Source: Phymatolithon calcareum
Taxonomy: Eukaryota > Rhodophyta > Florideophyceae > Hapalidiales
Assembly: GCA_977006965.1 (NCBI GenBank)
Contig: OZ345370.1
Coordinates: 2,294,001-2,358,000, forward strand
DNA length: 64,000 nt
Direction: 5' to 3'
Positions 20,179 to 31,046 of this stretch are shown one piece after another. Position numbers and translations under genes: made by a program. Under the pieces are notes generated by a model that was not told where the DNA came from, did no database searches, and saw nothing but the letters and a program-made list of their open reading frames with translations. Positions within the stretch are counted from its first letter, which is position 1, and each line of letters opens with the position of its first letter.

Positions 20179-23100
20179 CTAATTTCGGTGCTCTTCGTAC
20201 ACGCGGCGAAGGGGTTCAAGGCTATCCTCGCTATTTGGTAGACCTTTCGAACGCACATGAACATAAATTCCGTCGTCATCCTCTTCGAGTCCCATCAGTC
20301 TGGAGACGGGCATTCCTTTCTCCGAATACAACACGTGAGGCAGAATAACGGACTTGTCGAGCTCGTTGTCGGTGTAGAGCAAGAGGCGGCATGCATGCAC
20401 GTCCTCGTTTGCACCATTACGTAGGTCTTCCACAGAGAAAACATAGTCGCTTACAGCCTTCAAAATACGTCTCGGACCTCTCCATCGCAGAGAAAGCTTC
20501 TCACCCTTAGCAAATTCATCTTTTGCCACCAGTACGTAATCTCCTTCTGAGAAATGGGGAAGTACTCCACGCGAGGCTGCCGCTCGTTTTTTCGCTCGGT
20601 TCTCCTTCAGGGATGGTTGAATGACAGGGTGTATCTCCTCTAATAGCTGCTTTGCCTTATCGACGTTCATTGCTCTTTCTCGTTGCGCTTTCTTGAGAGA
20701 CATTATTTTTCCGTTAGAAGCTTGACGGAATGTTGTTATCGGGGTCTTTCGTTCCTGACCTGTAAAATTATTTACCGGTGCCAGGTTCTTCCGGTTCGGA
20801 GAGATCGTGTTATTAAGGTCGGATTGGAGAATAGGCACAAAGCCGGGCCATTCTTTGTGATCCATTCGCAACTCTGACAACATGGATCGAAAGATACGCA
20901 CAACCTCTTTTCCCAGTCTCTCGATTCCTCCATTTGACCAAGGAGTATACGGGAGAGTGAAGTGATGGGGTGCTTTCATGCCCTTGCCGAGCAGCCGTAA
21001 AGTTTCGTTTTTGAAATGGCTTCCACTATCTGACATTAGCGCATTCGGTGGATTAAATCACGCACACCAGTCCATAATGGCATCAGCTGAGTTCTGGGCA
21101 TCAGTTTCTGGATACGGAAAAAGCCAAACAAAAGACGAAAAGTCATCCCGTAACATGAGAAGGTATTTGGCTCCAGTGACGCTGGGTCCCATCTCCAGGT
21201 AATCGAACTGCAATAAATCATTTGCTCGAGATCCATGCATACCTGGTCCATAAGGTCTGGGTACCTTTGCGCCTCCTGTGTATGAGATACAATGAATGCA
21301 TGCACGCACGAAAGCCTGTACATCCTCTTTGATAGTTGACCAAAAAAATTCCTTCTGGATTGCCGAAGTTGTTGCAGTAACTCCGCGATGTCCCGCGGCA
21401 TTGGTGTGCGCGATAATACAGATTCGCAAATTGCAAATCTCCGGCTTCGTCAGGGATCCAGACGGCTTTCCTGTCGGTGCAAATTAGACCTTTGTGCAAA
21501 ACGTAATTCTCAGGGCGCGCGGACTCGTACTCCAGCTGAACGGACAGAACTTCGTCGCCTGGGGGCCAGATGAAGTTCTCATCTTCTGTTTATGGTAAGG
21601 TTGGGATGGAAATTAGCCGTCGAACTTTTGGAGCAGCGCTCCATCTTCCCAATAGGTCGACCCAAACAATATCGGTCCCCGAAATATGGAAACACACATA
21701 GTTGTACCATGAGAGATGGACTGCCCACCTCAGAATTTTCCTGACAGAGGACACTGACAGGTCCGGAAAAACACTCAGCGGATCGAAGATAAAAATAAGG
21801 TTGTTATGGTCGGTGTATAGCACAAAACCCTCTGGAGTGGCCAATAGCCAGTGCACTTTTGAACACGTCGCCATGACAGCATATGCCTCCTTCTCCAATA
21901 TTGCCCATCCCAGTTGTGTGGAATTGAATCGTCTGGAAAGGAAAGCAAGTGGCTCGTGCCTCTGCTCTTCATGTGGAAGCGAGAGGTCGGAATGTGGAAC
22001 TTGGGTGAGTATTCCCGATCAGATCGTGTCACTTGCGTCAGTGTATACGCAAAGGCGTTTCGTTACATCACGATGACTCAGTGTACACTTGTTGACAAGC
22101 GCAGCTTTACAATTTTCAAAAGCCTTCGCGTGTTCATCGGTCCATCCCAGGGTCTCGAGCGACACCCGTGCGGCGGCTTTACGAGTCCGTTTCCCTGTTG
22201 CATCATAGACGGCTTCGAGGAATTCATGCAACGGAGTGGTGATTTCGGAAAAGTTTGGGATTCCTGTGCGCATCCAATTCATGGCACAGAGGAATTGTTG
22301 CAAGTCAGCTCCGGTGGTAGGGTGCCTCATGCTCACCAATTCGTCAAGGTGACGCGGGTCAAATCGTATTCCACTGGAAGAAATCAGTCGTCCACACAAT
22401 CAAATAACAGTCTCGAATAGCTCGCACTTTTTGGGGTGTAGTTTGATTTTGTATTCCGCACACAATTTGAGGAACATCTCAATTGCTCGTATCAGCTCTT
22501 TTGGCGTTTCTGCATGGATGAGGATGTCATCCAACCAGGATAATATATTTTTTCGAAATTCTTCCGACATGACTTGGGTTAATGATGACTGCAGATGTGC
22601 CACTGCATTATTCGTTCCATGCATTACTCATGTTGGGGTGAACACTCCGTCCGGCGTAATAAACGACTGGCACTCTTGGCTCTTCTCCGCGAGTGATAGT
22701 TGCCAGTACGCATGTGACAAGTCGAAGTTAGAGTAGCATTTTGATTTTCCCAATTTATGGAGCTCTTGTTCCATTATCGGCATTGGGTAGGTGTGTTTTT
22801 CCGTGTACTTATTAACCGGGCGCATGTCTACCGTGAATCGCCACAAGTCCGGAGCTTGTTTAGGAACCAGTAGCGGCGCTGACGCCCATCGAGCTGTTGG
22901 ATTTGGGTATGCCATGTCATTTCGGCACAATTGTCCGCTAAACTTCTCCAAGAATTCTCACTGCGATTGGGAGTAATTTCGGAGACGTACTTGCGTTGGT
23001 CTGGCATCCGCGGTCAGCTCAATTACCAACGGTGGGAGCTTTGACGGCAGTCCGGGCGACATTCCGATTTGAAAGCTGTCCTTATGATCCCACATGAGTT

Positions 23101-23926
23101 TCTCCAAAGTAGAGTACAATTCATTTGAGAGGCCGCTTTGCTGCGCCGCTTTGAGCATATTGGTAATTGCTGTATCAACCTCATATTCCTTTTCCGGACT
23201 TTCATCGGTTAATTCCAGCAAGGCGGGATCAGGAAAAAGATCTGCTTCGTTTCTGGCATTCTTGTAGTCCACGCGTGGTCGGTTTCCACGGTTTTCATTT
23301 GATTCGCCTCTATGATTGCGTTGTGACATGAGTCGACTTACAAACCCGCCGGAGTTTTCAGTTGGGTTTCCGACTGTGGCGCAATCTGTTCCGTCCAATG
23401 CAGGTCGATATGTTTCGAGTAACGTCTTCGTGTCCACTTTGAGGTGTTTAAGGACAGGGTTTCCGATAATGAGCGGTTCGCAAGTAATATGGTCATCTGC
23501 AACCAACAACGAAACATTTTTCATTGCCAGACTGCCGGCGCTGAGCTGCAAAATCGTTTGAGGTACTGTCCATTTTCGTGAGAATGAAAATTGAGACTCA
23601 GAATTGTCAGAGCGAGCTAGCGCTACGTTGATTTTCACTGGAGTAATAATTCCACGCAAAACTGCCTTTTCAGCCAAGGTTGGACACACGATAGAATCAT
23701 CTGAACCATCGTCACAGCGTGCAAGTGTAGTGAGACTCATTTCGTCGTCAACAAGCACGGCGTTAATCCCTGCAGAGTCGTCTTTGTATTGAACTGTGAG
23801 ACGAGCAGTGGTCGGTTTTTGGTCGGTACCGCTGGATTTTTTCGCCTGGCTCCTCGTGTTTTTTTGCTGGGGGCGGAGATGCTCTCTGGTCCTTGAGAAT
23901 ATCGTAAAACTTCTGGCGATCCGCAT
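20179..23926 (-). pseudogene. Gypsy-1 protease-RT-RNase H-integrase-chromodomain, stopped
   Basis: Reading leftward: end of gag and protease-like region with VDDEMSLTTLA (23926-22958); RT with FTVDMRPVNKY, NFDLSHAYWQL and the catalytic SWLDDILIH (22951-22400); connection and RNase H with YTDHNNLIF (22399-21590); integrase zinc region AGHRGVTATTSAIQ...CIHC and core with FDYLEM and MSDSGSHFKN (21499-20800), E in GGIERL; C-terminal chromodomain-like GIYVHVRSKGLPNSED (20179 end). At least five in-frame stops are TGA (22958, 22628, 22400, 22019, 21058) and there is a frameshift near 21450. Homologous throughout to the intact Gypsy-2 polyprotein. Confidence 0.92.
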
Positions 23927-24966
23927 CAGAGCTGCATTCCGTGCATTTGTCTATGTAATGACGTTTTCCTTTTGGTCGACATACCGTGTGTGGGCAGAAT
24001 GGTTTCGGTTTAGTTTCCTTGGATGTTTCCAGTTCTTTTTCCATAGTCGGAGGTCTTTCGGTGGTTGATTTCTCGCTTTTGATCGAACTCTTGTATTTTT
24101 TGCCGTTTGAAGTGGTGCAGGAGGATGCACGAGAATCTGGATTGCTGTCGTCCAGCAATTCCAATGCCTCCGAGAGTTTGAGGCAATGGTCGAAGAATTT
24201 CTCAAAGTCCTTTTTCAAGTCGACGTGCGCCAGTTTAAGGTCACTTTCCAGCCGATTTTTCAGGCTGTTTGGACGTATTTTCGACAACACATGACGAACT
24301 GCAACCTTTTGAGCATCATCAACGACCCAGAGCAAGGCGTGCTTCTCCAGCAAGCTGTGATATGAGATAAAAAGGGCTTCCATTCTGGACATTGCACTCT
24401 TGCCGCGCATGTCCATCCGAAGAAACTTAGCCACTATTTCATCCAGAGCCGAGATAGTGACACTATCTTTTCTCGCTTTCGCCTTCTTGTCTAAGAATTT
24501 CGTAGAATATATAGTCCGTAAGATCTTCATACTTCTTGACGTGTTTTCCATTTTCATCCTTGATCCTTTTCAAGGCTAAAGCCGAGAGAAGCCACTGTGC
24601 ATCCACACAAAACTTAAGGGCTACAGGTCGAGCGGGCTCAAGAGTTGCTTGCGCATCTTCCGTGGACAACAATTGTTCATGTCGGGCTTGCACTTCATTT
24701 GCGTACTGATCGTACTTTTGCAAAAAAATGCGGACCGTCGTCTCGTTGACCGTTCGGAGCGTGGGATAGTCGAGGCTTGTGGACAAAACGTTCTGGGTTC
24801 TTGTTCGTACCGAAGGTCCCGGCTCGGTACCGGTTGACATTACGGCTTGTGATTTCGCCAGCACGATTAGCAAGCGAAGTCCGATTTTTCTAGAAAAATG
24901 TGCCTCGCGATGCACGAGACGATTCGAATATGGGTGACATGTTTGCCGCGCACGCTTTGCGGGCAC
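23763..24966 (-). pseudogene. Gypsy-1 gag, frameshifted
   Basis: Two overlapping frames (24966-24463 and 24557-23763). The first starts near MSTGTEPGPSVRTRTQN and carries the TVNETTVRIFLQKYDQYANE segment equivalent to Gypsy-2 gag. The second contains the gag helical part and a cysteine/histidine cluster (CPHTVCRPKGKRHYIDKCTEC), the likely nucleic-acid-binding knuckle. Confidence 0.8.
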
Positions 24967-25021
24967 ACCCGTAAGTGTGGGTTGACCGTGTCTGCAGTCG
25001 CACCTAGTTTGAATTGATCAA

Positions 25022-25280
25022 TGTGGCAACTAGGGGAAAACCTAGTTGTAGGAAAGTGCGGTAGCGGTTTATTTGGGGTTCTCCCGCCCTCTGGACTATG
25101 TAGCCGTCGGGCGAAATAATCTGGAGACTCTAACATATGATCTAACTCTCAGCCGACGAGCGGCGCGCTTATGACAGGCGCGCTCGTCTGGCTGCTGTAA
25201 CGGTACAATGTTTGTACGCATACCGTGTCTGAAGGTGCATTGACCCTTTGTACCGGGACCTAAGTAAGGATTACTCTACA
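25022..25280 (-). repeat. Gypsy-1 5' LTR (259 bp)
   Basis: Intact LTR, TG...CA ends, identical in length to the 3' LTR after removal of its insertion. Element transcription would run leftward from here. Confidence 0.95.
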
Positions 25281-25285
25281 CATCC

Positions 25286-25884
25286 CCCAGTAATTCTTCA
25301 GTGATAAATGTTTCATTCTCTCTTGCCGATATTCCGTCGAGGCAGACACTGCCTTCTCTCTGCACAATAAGAGCAGATAAAGATGCTCCTGTTGTCGCGT
25401 TTGTCAAGTTAAAAACAGGCTTGAATACAGTGAATCTTCTTTCGTCGTCGCTGACTTTTATACATTTCATCAAGACGCGGTGATTCGTCTGAGCGTATAG
25501 TATGTCATACCTTGACTCGTGCTTATTTCCGTCTGCGACAGATCTGACTTCCAGTTGTGAGTGCAGCGTCCTCGTCTCGTATACTCCTTGTTTTGTACCG
25601 TCAATTCCCAGATTCATCACCAGGAAGCTCACCAACAAGGCAGTCCTTAAAAATATGAGCAATTTGGACTGCATTCCATGTGCTAATAGCCCGGTCCCGA
25701 CAAGGGGTATCTTCGACTCTTTGATCAGGATCTTTTCGCCAGACTCTATGTCCTTCGTCAAGTGGTGATTGTGGATTCTTAGCAGCGCAAACTCAATAGC
25801 CCATAGCGCAACCAGTTCAATGAAGAACCATATAAGTGTGTTAGTTACACTGGACCGTATGGGTATCACTACGCTTCCCCACAT
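25286..25884 (-). pseudogene. A5 N-terminal part, cut off by Gypsy-1
   Basis: About 200 codons of an A-family gene from MWGSVVIPIRSS to ETFITEELLGD, including TM1, TM2 and the first two ectodomain cysteines (KCIKV, SVCLDG). At 25281 it runs into the Gypsy-1 LTR; the rest of the gene lies at 17640-18618. This half itself has no stop, so A5 was probably decaying mainly through insertion. Confidence 0.92.
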
Positions 25885-26381
25885 GATTGATAGCGGAAGA
25901 CGAAGAGTCCTTCGTGCTCACTCCTGAGTTGCGAGTGTTGCAGTAATATCGGATGGTGCATTTATACCGGAAACGTGCCATAGTCGCACACGGAGTCCTT
26001 GTAAACAATAAAGAAGGTGAAGCAAAAGTAATGTTGGCTGTGCCACTCTTCCGAGAAGAGCGACGTATCGCGCTTGGCTGAAATTGCATAATCGGTGTAT
26101 ATCAAGGCATAATCAAGGCATAAAGAGAGATAGCATCCAGCCACGACTCGAGTCGTGGCTGGATGTTCCCAAATCAGATGATGTACAACGGCAAGCCATT
26201 ACAGACATCTCCGCCATAGCGCAGTGTATCACTGGGGTCTCCATGAGCACTATCACCAAAGATGGGGAAGTTAATCGCCAATTACTTTAACCTATAATGT
26301 AGGTTATTGTCGAACAACATATTATGTTAACCGCTAAAAAATTCATGATTAGCGCATATTCTACGCACATACTGTACAGTA
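25885..26381. other. A5 upstream DNA
   Basis: No gene. Conserved A-upstream sequence (compare 10830-11340). It contains a 32-bp perfect palindrome at 26134-26165 (arm CATCCAGCCACGACTC, centre CTCGAG), preceded by a 12-bp tandem ATCAAGGCATAA. A weaker inverted repeat, AACCTATAATGTAGGTT, lies at 26289-26305. In sister units only the right arm GAGTCGTGGCTGGATG or its relative exists. Confidence 0.7.
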
Positions 26382-27245
26382 CAGGGGGGTCGCTATATAG
26401 TACCGGGTTATATAGTGCCACCCTCTACTTAGTGCCACCCATTTTGGGCTGGCACGATTATCATATCAAAGACGCAGGCTGTGGCTGCTTACAGGGCATT
26501 CCTGGCCGCTATTCTCCTCTTCGTCTCCTCAGCTCACCATCTTCACGCCGCCGACAGTGATGGGGCACCCAGGGCAGAAGAGAACGCGGCTGACGCTTGA
26601 ACAAAAGCTTGAAGCACTTCGCACGCTGTCAGCGACGTCATCGAGATGCTGCATAAACTGAAAGTCAGTTTACCGAGTGACGACATCCTGAGATCTGAAA
26701 TCGATGATGACGTCAGACACGAGGATGTGGAGCATTGGTATGAGGTTGAAGATGATACAGACGCTCAAGAGGCGTTCGTTTCCGATGTTTCGGATATATT
26801 GGAGGAGGTTGTAGCCCAAAGCCCAATAGAACCTGACAATGAAAACGAAGACGAAGAAGTTTCTGCGGTTGCCGCATCTCCCCCAGCTCTCACTGAGCTG
26901 CACACCATGTTTCGCTCTCTCCAAGAGTCCGCGTTTTTGTGTAACCTTCCTGACGCTAGTAGTCATCATCAGCGAGCATTTCGGGTATTCATAGACGCTA
27001 TCCGTAAGCAGAACAATGAGAAGCCGAGACAGCTACTTGTCTCAGAGATGTTCAACAAGCGTTCTGAAGATAAAACACGCCAGTAAAATCTTTCTCCCCG
27101 TTCTCTGTACAACTTCGTTGGGGGTCACGGCAAACACGCTTACAGTAGTGCGAAACGGTCCCTCAAATTTCATGTAGTGCGGAACCTAAATAGTGCGCAT
27201 TTTTTTAGTCTGGTTCTATGTGGCACTATATAGCGACCCCCCCTG
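26382..27245 (+). mobile_element. pogo/Tigger-type DNA transposon, internally deleted
   Basis: TIRs CAGGGGGGTCGCTATATAGT at the left (26382) mirrored at the right end (27245), flanked by TA on both sides (26380-26381, 27246-27247). The empty site is visible in sister unit A3/B2 (CACATACTATCTCC). CAGG-type ends with a TA duplication and a CENP-B/psq-type helix-turn-helix define the pogo/Tigger group of the Tc1-mariner superfamily. Only transposase ends remain. Confidence 0.9.
26560..27086 (+). pseudogene. pogo/Tigger transposase ends, catalytic core deleted
   Basis: 26560-26661 encodes MGHPGQKRTRLTLEQKLEAL, the start of a psq/CENP-B N-terminal HTH. In a different, overlapping frame 26646-27086 (146 codons) encodes an acidic linker (VEDDTDAQEAFVSDVSDILE) and a hydrophilic end typical of the C-terminal tail. 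The whole DDE domain, about 300 residues in complete relatives, is missing, so the element can only move if supplied in trans. Confidence 0.75.
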
Positions 27246-27383
27246 TATCTCAATTATTCATACTGCATGATACCGGTTTGAGTGAATGGTCAAGGGCTTC
27301 TTGGTCACTTCCTCTTTCGCTTTACACTCATCACTTTAGCTACATTGTACCTCACAGCAGGGGAAAGTATAACTTTCCCCTGC

Positions 27384-28040
27384 TCACAGCGTTCCCCGTC
27401 GCACCCCATCACCACATCCGGTCCGGCGTCCGCGCCCCCATTTGACAGCGACCGTTTTCTAGTAGCCGAAACCTCGCGGAAGCGTTCACGCCGCGGTCGC
27501 AAGCGCGCCCGTGTCCTCTCCAACATTGTCGCCCCTTGCGATACCCCCCACCTCCGACAAAAAAGACGACGAATCCGTAAGCACCGATCTCCATATTCTG
27601 CGCGAAGCGCAACGCCTCCACACCGTGGCCCGTCATCGAGCACTCCCCCAGCGCCATCCGTCTGCCGAGAGCAAATCCGAGCATGCCAACTCCGTAGCAA
27701 GCGGTCTGCAACAGCATTTGTCTGCGGGGCGTTCCGCTCATGCAGGCGAGGCGCCCATGGCGTCGTACATCTCCTCTGCGATGGCAAAGCACTTCGGCGA
27801 CCCATCGCTCACAGAATCTGCTCCAAAACCGCAGGATTCCGCCTACGCTTTCGAGGCGCAGGTGTACACTATGCCCGCCCATCTGCGCGCGACGCCCATG
27901 CCAGCGTTTGACCCCGGCGAAAGACTCGCAGCTGTAGGCGCGGAAAAGGTCGAACTGCCGAGGGAGCCCGAGCTGAACGCAAGGGAGTTGCGACAGAGCG
28001 TGTGAGGGACATGCGTGAAGGAGGTATGGAGGCGTTGGCA
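27384..28040 (+). pseudogene. B4: 3'-truncated TLS1/C9orf78-like copy
   Basis: Collinear with B5 (FDSDRFLVAETSRKRSRRGR, MASYISSAMAKHFGDPSLTE, AFEAQVYTMPAHLRA, EKVELPREPELNAREL). There is a frame change near 27545 and the 3' end is fused at about 28040 directly to the 3' flank of A6 (GGCGTTGGCA joined to TCCACTTTTCTTTGG), so the last about 65 codons and the B-A spacer are deleted. A short inverted repeat (13-base arms AGCAGGGGAAAGT, 3-base loop) is inserted just upstream at 27357-27385. Confidence 0.75.
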
Positions 28041-28152
28041 TCCACTTTTCTTTGGTACCTTCCAATACAGCTCCTCACAGTGAAACCGTTATAGATCGCT
28101 GGTGTCGCTATATGCGGCATGAAATTCCATCAAAAACGTCTTGTGAGCACCT

Positions 28153-29601
28153 TCACTCTATCGGCCTACGGTCCGCAGGAACGCAATTCTTTTTGTTAGC
28201 AGGTCCAACATGGAGGCGGTCAGGTCCCGTCTCGTAAACGCCGATTTCGGCAAATACAGTTGGGGCAGCGCTGCGCCCTTCATTGATGTGTTCAAAGGCT
28301 AAAATCTTCGACAGCCCATCAATGGTATTCACACTAAGGTCGATCTTAGCGCCACCGCTTCTTCTCCAACATATTTTCGCCAGAACTGCGTATGTAATGA
28401 GGACAACTGCTGCAACAATCACCGCACCAGCAATGTAAATGGAATACACACTAAGTTCGGTGGCTAGTTGGTCATCCACGCGCACGGCAACATCGAACGG
28501 CTTTCTGTCCAGAGTGGCAGAATAATGGTACTTGAGAATAGTGGCTATCATCGGCACAACTTCATACGAGGGCTCAGCGAGTAAGAGGCGGTGAGCTAGA
28601 TCCCGATGCACTTCCTTGCTCAATGAGACATTCAGCTTCATCCTGATTGCCCTTGCCCGAGTGCCCAGTCTCATAGCCGGAACTCCGTCAGGTTCTAGCC
28701 AAAGGTTACGGATGTAAGAAACCTTCACACTGAAGACCACCAATCCGTGTTGCTCGAATATGAAAAAGCAATTCACTGCTTGTCCTCGTTTCTTAGAATC
28801 TTGGATGTCACTTGGCTCCCGAGGTGTGCAAAACCCAGTTGCGAACTTGGCGTTTCCGTTGATCGTTTTGTTGTCCATTGCGGTGACTTCCTTAATCCGT
28901 GTAATGGTTCCCGCAGGCAAAAAGTCAATGCCCAACGTGACGTTATCCGCTTTGATTCGAAATCTGCCAGCGTCTGTCATCGGTTCATAATCGGTTCCTG
29001 GCTCAAGTAATTCTCCATTGATAAATGTTTCATTCTCTCTTGTCGATATCCCGTCGAGACAGACACTGCCTTCCCTTTGCACAGCAAGAGTAGTCACAGG
29101 TGTTCCTGTTGTCGCATTTGTCAAGTTGAAAACAGGCTTGAATACCGTGAATCGCCGTTCGTCGTTGGTGACGTTTATACATTTCATCAAGACGTGGTTA
29201 TTCATCTGAGCGTACGGCCTGTCATAAAATGTGTCATGCTTAATTCCATCTGCGACAGATCTGACTTCCAGTTGTGAGTGCAGTGTCTTCGTCTCGTGTA
29301 ATCCTTGTTTTGTACCGTCAATTCCCAGATTCATCACCAGGAAGCTCACCAACAATGCAGTCCTGAAAAAAACGAACACTTTGGACTGTATTCCATGCGC
29401 CAATAGCCCGGTCCCGACAAGGGGTATCTTCGACTCTTTTATCTGGATCTTTTCGCCAGACGCTATGGCCTTAGTCACGTGGTGATTGTGGACTCTAAGC
29501 AGCGCAAACTCAATAGCCCACAGCGTCACCAGTTCAATGAAGAACCATATAAGTGTATTCATTATACCGGACCTTGCGGGTATCACTACGCTTCCCCACA
29601 T
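28153..29601 (-). CDS. A6: three-TM membrane protein of the tandem family
   Basis: 482 aa from the family start (MWGSVVIPARSG at 29601). The frame is open 54 codons further upstream, but that extension is not conserved in A1-A3. All family marks are present: TM1 NTLIWFFIELVTLWAIEFAL, TM2 KVFVFFRTALLVSFLVMNLG, cysteines in KCINV, SVCLDG, GFCTPR, AVNCFF, third TM with SIYIAGAVIVAAVVLITYAV, tail SVNTIDGLSKILAFEHINEG. It ends at PADRRPIE, shorter than A1. Its neighbour B4 is fused to its 3' flank by a deletion, while B5 diverges from its 5' side. Confidence 0.82.
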   Translation of the reverse strand: MWGSVVIPARSGIMNTLIWFFIELVTLWAIEFALLRVHNHHVTKAIASGEKIQIKESKIPLVGTGLLAHGIQSKVFVFFRTALLVSFLVMNLGIDGTKQGLHETKTLHSQLEVRSVADGIKHDTFYDRPYAQMNNHVLMKCINVTNDERRFTVFKPVFNLTNATTGTPVTTLAVQREGSVCLDGISTRENETFINGELLEPGTDYEPMTDAGRFRIKADNVTLGIDFLPAGTITRIKEVTAMDNKTINGNAKFATGFCTPREPSDIQDSKKRGQAVNCFFIFEQHGLVVFSVKVSYIRNLWLEPDGVPAMRLGTRARAIRMKLNVSLSKEVHRDLAHRLLLAEPSYEVVPMIATILKYHYSATLDRKPFDVAVRVDDQLATELSVYSIYIAGAVIVAAVVLITYAVLAKICWRRSGGAKIDLSVNTIDGLSKILAFEHINEGRSAAPTVFAEIGVYETGPDRLHVGPANKKNCVPADRRPIE

Positions 29602-31046
29602 GATTGATAGCGGAAGATGGAGAGTTCTTCGTGCTCTCTCCTGCGTTGCGAGAGTTTCTGTAATACCGGATGGTGCGCTTATACCGGGAACATGCCATAG
29701 TCGCAGACGGAGTCCTTGCCGACGAACGAGAAGGTGAGGCAAAGTTAAGGTTGGCTGTACCACGCTGCCGAGGGAAGGCGGAAAGCGCTTAGCTTGGCTT
29801 TCACAATGGGTGTGTTGCTTGTGGGTCCAACGCCATTACACTGAGCGAGTCGTGGCTGGATGCCTTGTAGTCACAGATGGACTTGTCACTAAATTAGTTT
29901 TTCCAGTCTAGCAACATCATCAGGATCTAATTTGAGGTTCCTTGGACACACGTGTCATGGCAAATGTAGTCCTCGAATTAGATGTTTTTTCTAAATATTT
30001 GCCAAAGCGCACATGCGTACATGACATCGAAACGCCGACATACAGCTGTAGCTCCAGATGATGTTCCAACAGTGCACTAGAATGTCCGACTTCTCACGAG
30101 AAATAAGGTGAAGGGGTGGTTACAGTCAGGCCAATGAGACTGGGGATTGGCGTACACCGTACAGTATATACGCTGCAAGACCCCAGCTTCAAATCAATTT
30201 TATCATGCGAAAAAAGTTAGCTCCGCTTCTGGCGCCAGTCTGAAAAGCCCAGACCTCATGTCTTGGAGAATCTGCACAGCGAGCTTATTTCTTGACATTA
30301 TGTCTCTTCATCATGGCTGCGGCGCAGAAGCAAGCAAATTACGCAAGTTCAGCCGATTTTCCTTTCTGTTTATTGGGCTCATTGTAAAGAGGAGGACTAG
30401 TGTCTAATTTACGGGAGCCCCTCAATTGAGGGCAACAGTTTCATGTTTCCAGTGGCTTTATAGGTACCGGTCGATCGCCTTAAACTAGACACTAGGTTAG
30501 AACAGAAACGACTTCCTTCTCCCCTGAAAATTAACGTCTGACGCAGGAGAAGGTAGCGAAAAATGCGTTTTGGCGGGAAAGACACATCGTTAGGTGGTAC
30601 TAAAAATCCGTATTATGCCGATATGAGAAGAACACGTTCTTGTGCAGCGGCGCTTGCGGATCGTGCTTTGGAGCGAAAAGCCTGCTGTAAACCAGAGCAA
30701 CGAACAGTCTACAGTACCGAAATACAGTAACCGAAAAAAGGATTATTGCACGTCTATTATCATATCACACACTTCTCATGAAAACGAGGCCCTGTTTGCC
30801 ATGTATGATATCATATTATGATACTCCTTGAAACTTAGGACGTCCAAAGGAGTGACTTTGGTCCTCAGGGGCCGAGTGGGCCCACAGGACCGATATCACT
30901 CCCGCATGGACTAACAAAGTGTTCCGAATCGTGGCCCGTCCAGAACGTTGAGGGCGATGACCGGTTTAGAGTTTCCCCATTCATCATAATAATTTTGAGT
31001 CAACGATGAAAACCGTCTTGTTGACATCCGTCTCCCCTCTGTAACC
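29602..31046. other. A6/B5 divergent intergenic region
   Basis: No gene. The first 250 bases match other A upstream regions. It then has unit-specific DNA with a 99-bp MITE (30397-30495) and AT-rich GATATCATATTATGATA repeats (about 30805-30830). The last 100 bases (from about 30960) match the B upstream DNA and should carry the promoter of the only intact B gene. Confidence 0.5.
30397..30495. mobile_element. 99-bp MITE with piggyBac-derivative ends
   Basis: Ends CTAGTGTCTAATTTAC and mirrored ...TAAACTAGACACTAG; contains one CCCCTCAATTGAGGG palindrome. These are the same terminal and subterminal sequences as the 1.6-kb piggyBac derivatives at 41272, 52510, 58870 and 63198, so it is the shortest member of that family. 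No coding capacity. Confidence 0.8.

Larger units (their letters stand above)
18619..25280 (-). mobile_element. Gypsy-1: chromodomain-type Ty3/gypsy element, decayed
   Basis: 259-bp LTRs (TGTGGCAAC...CTCTACA) and a CATCC target duplication (18614-18618, 25281-25285) exactly in the A5 gene; intact A1 reads GGTCCATCCCCCAG at this site. Internal order on the minus strand is gag, protease, RT, RNase H, integrase, chromodomain-like end. A polypurine tract (minus AGGAGGGGGTGAC) abuts the 3' LTR at 20091-20103. The bases next to the 5' LTR (minus TTGATCAATTC) are not a standard tRNA primer site. LTRs differ at 4 of 259 positions, yet gag-pol is heavily stopped. Confidence 0.95.
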
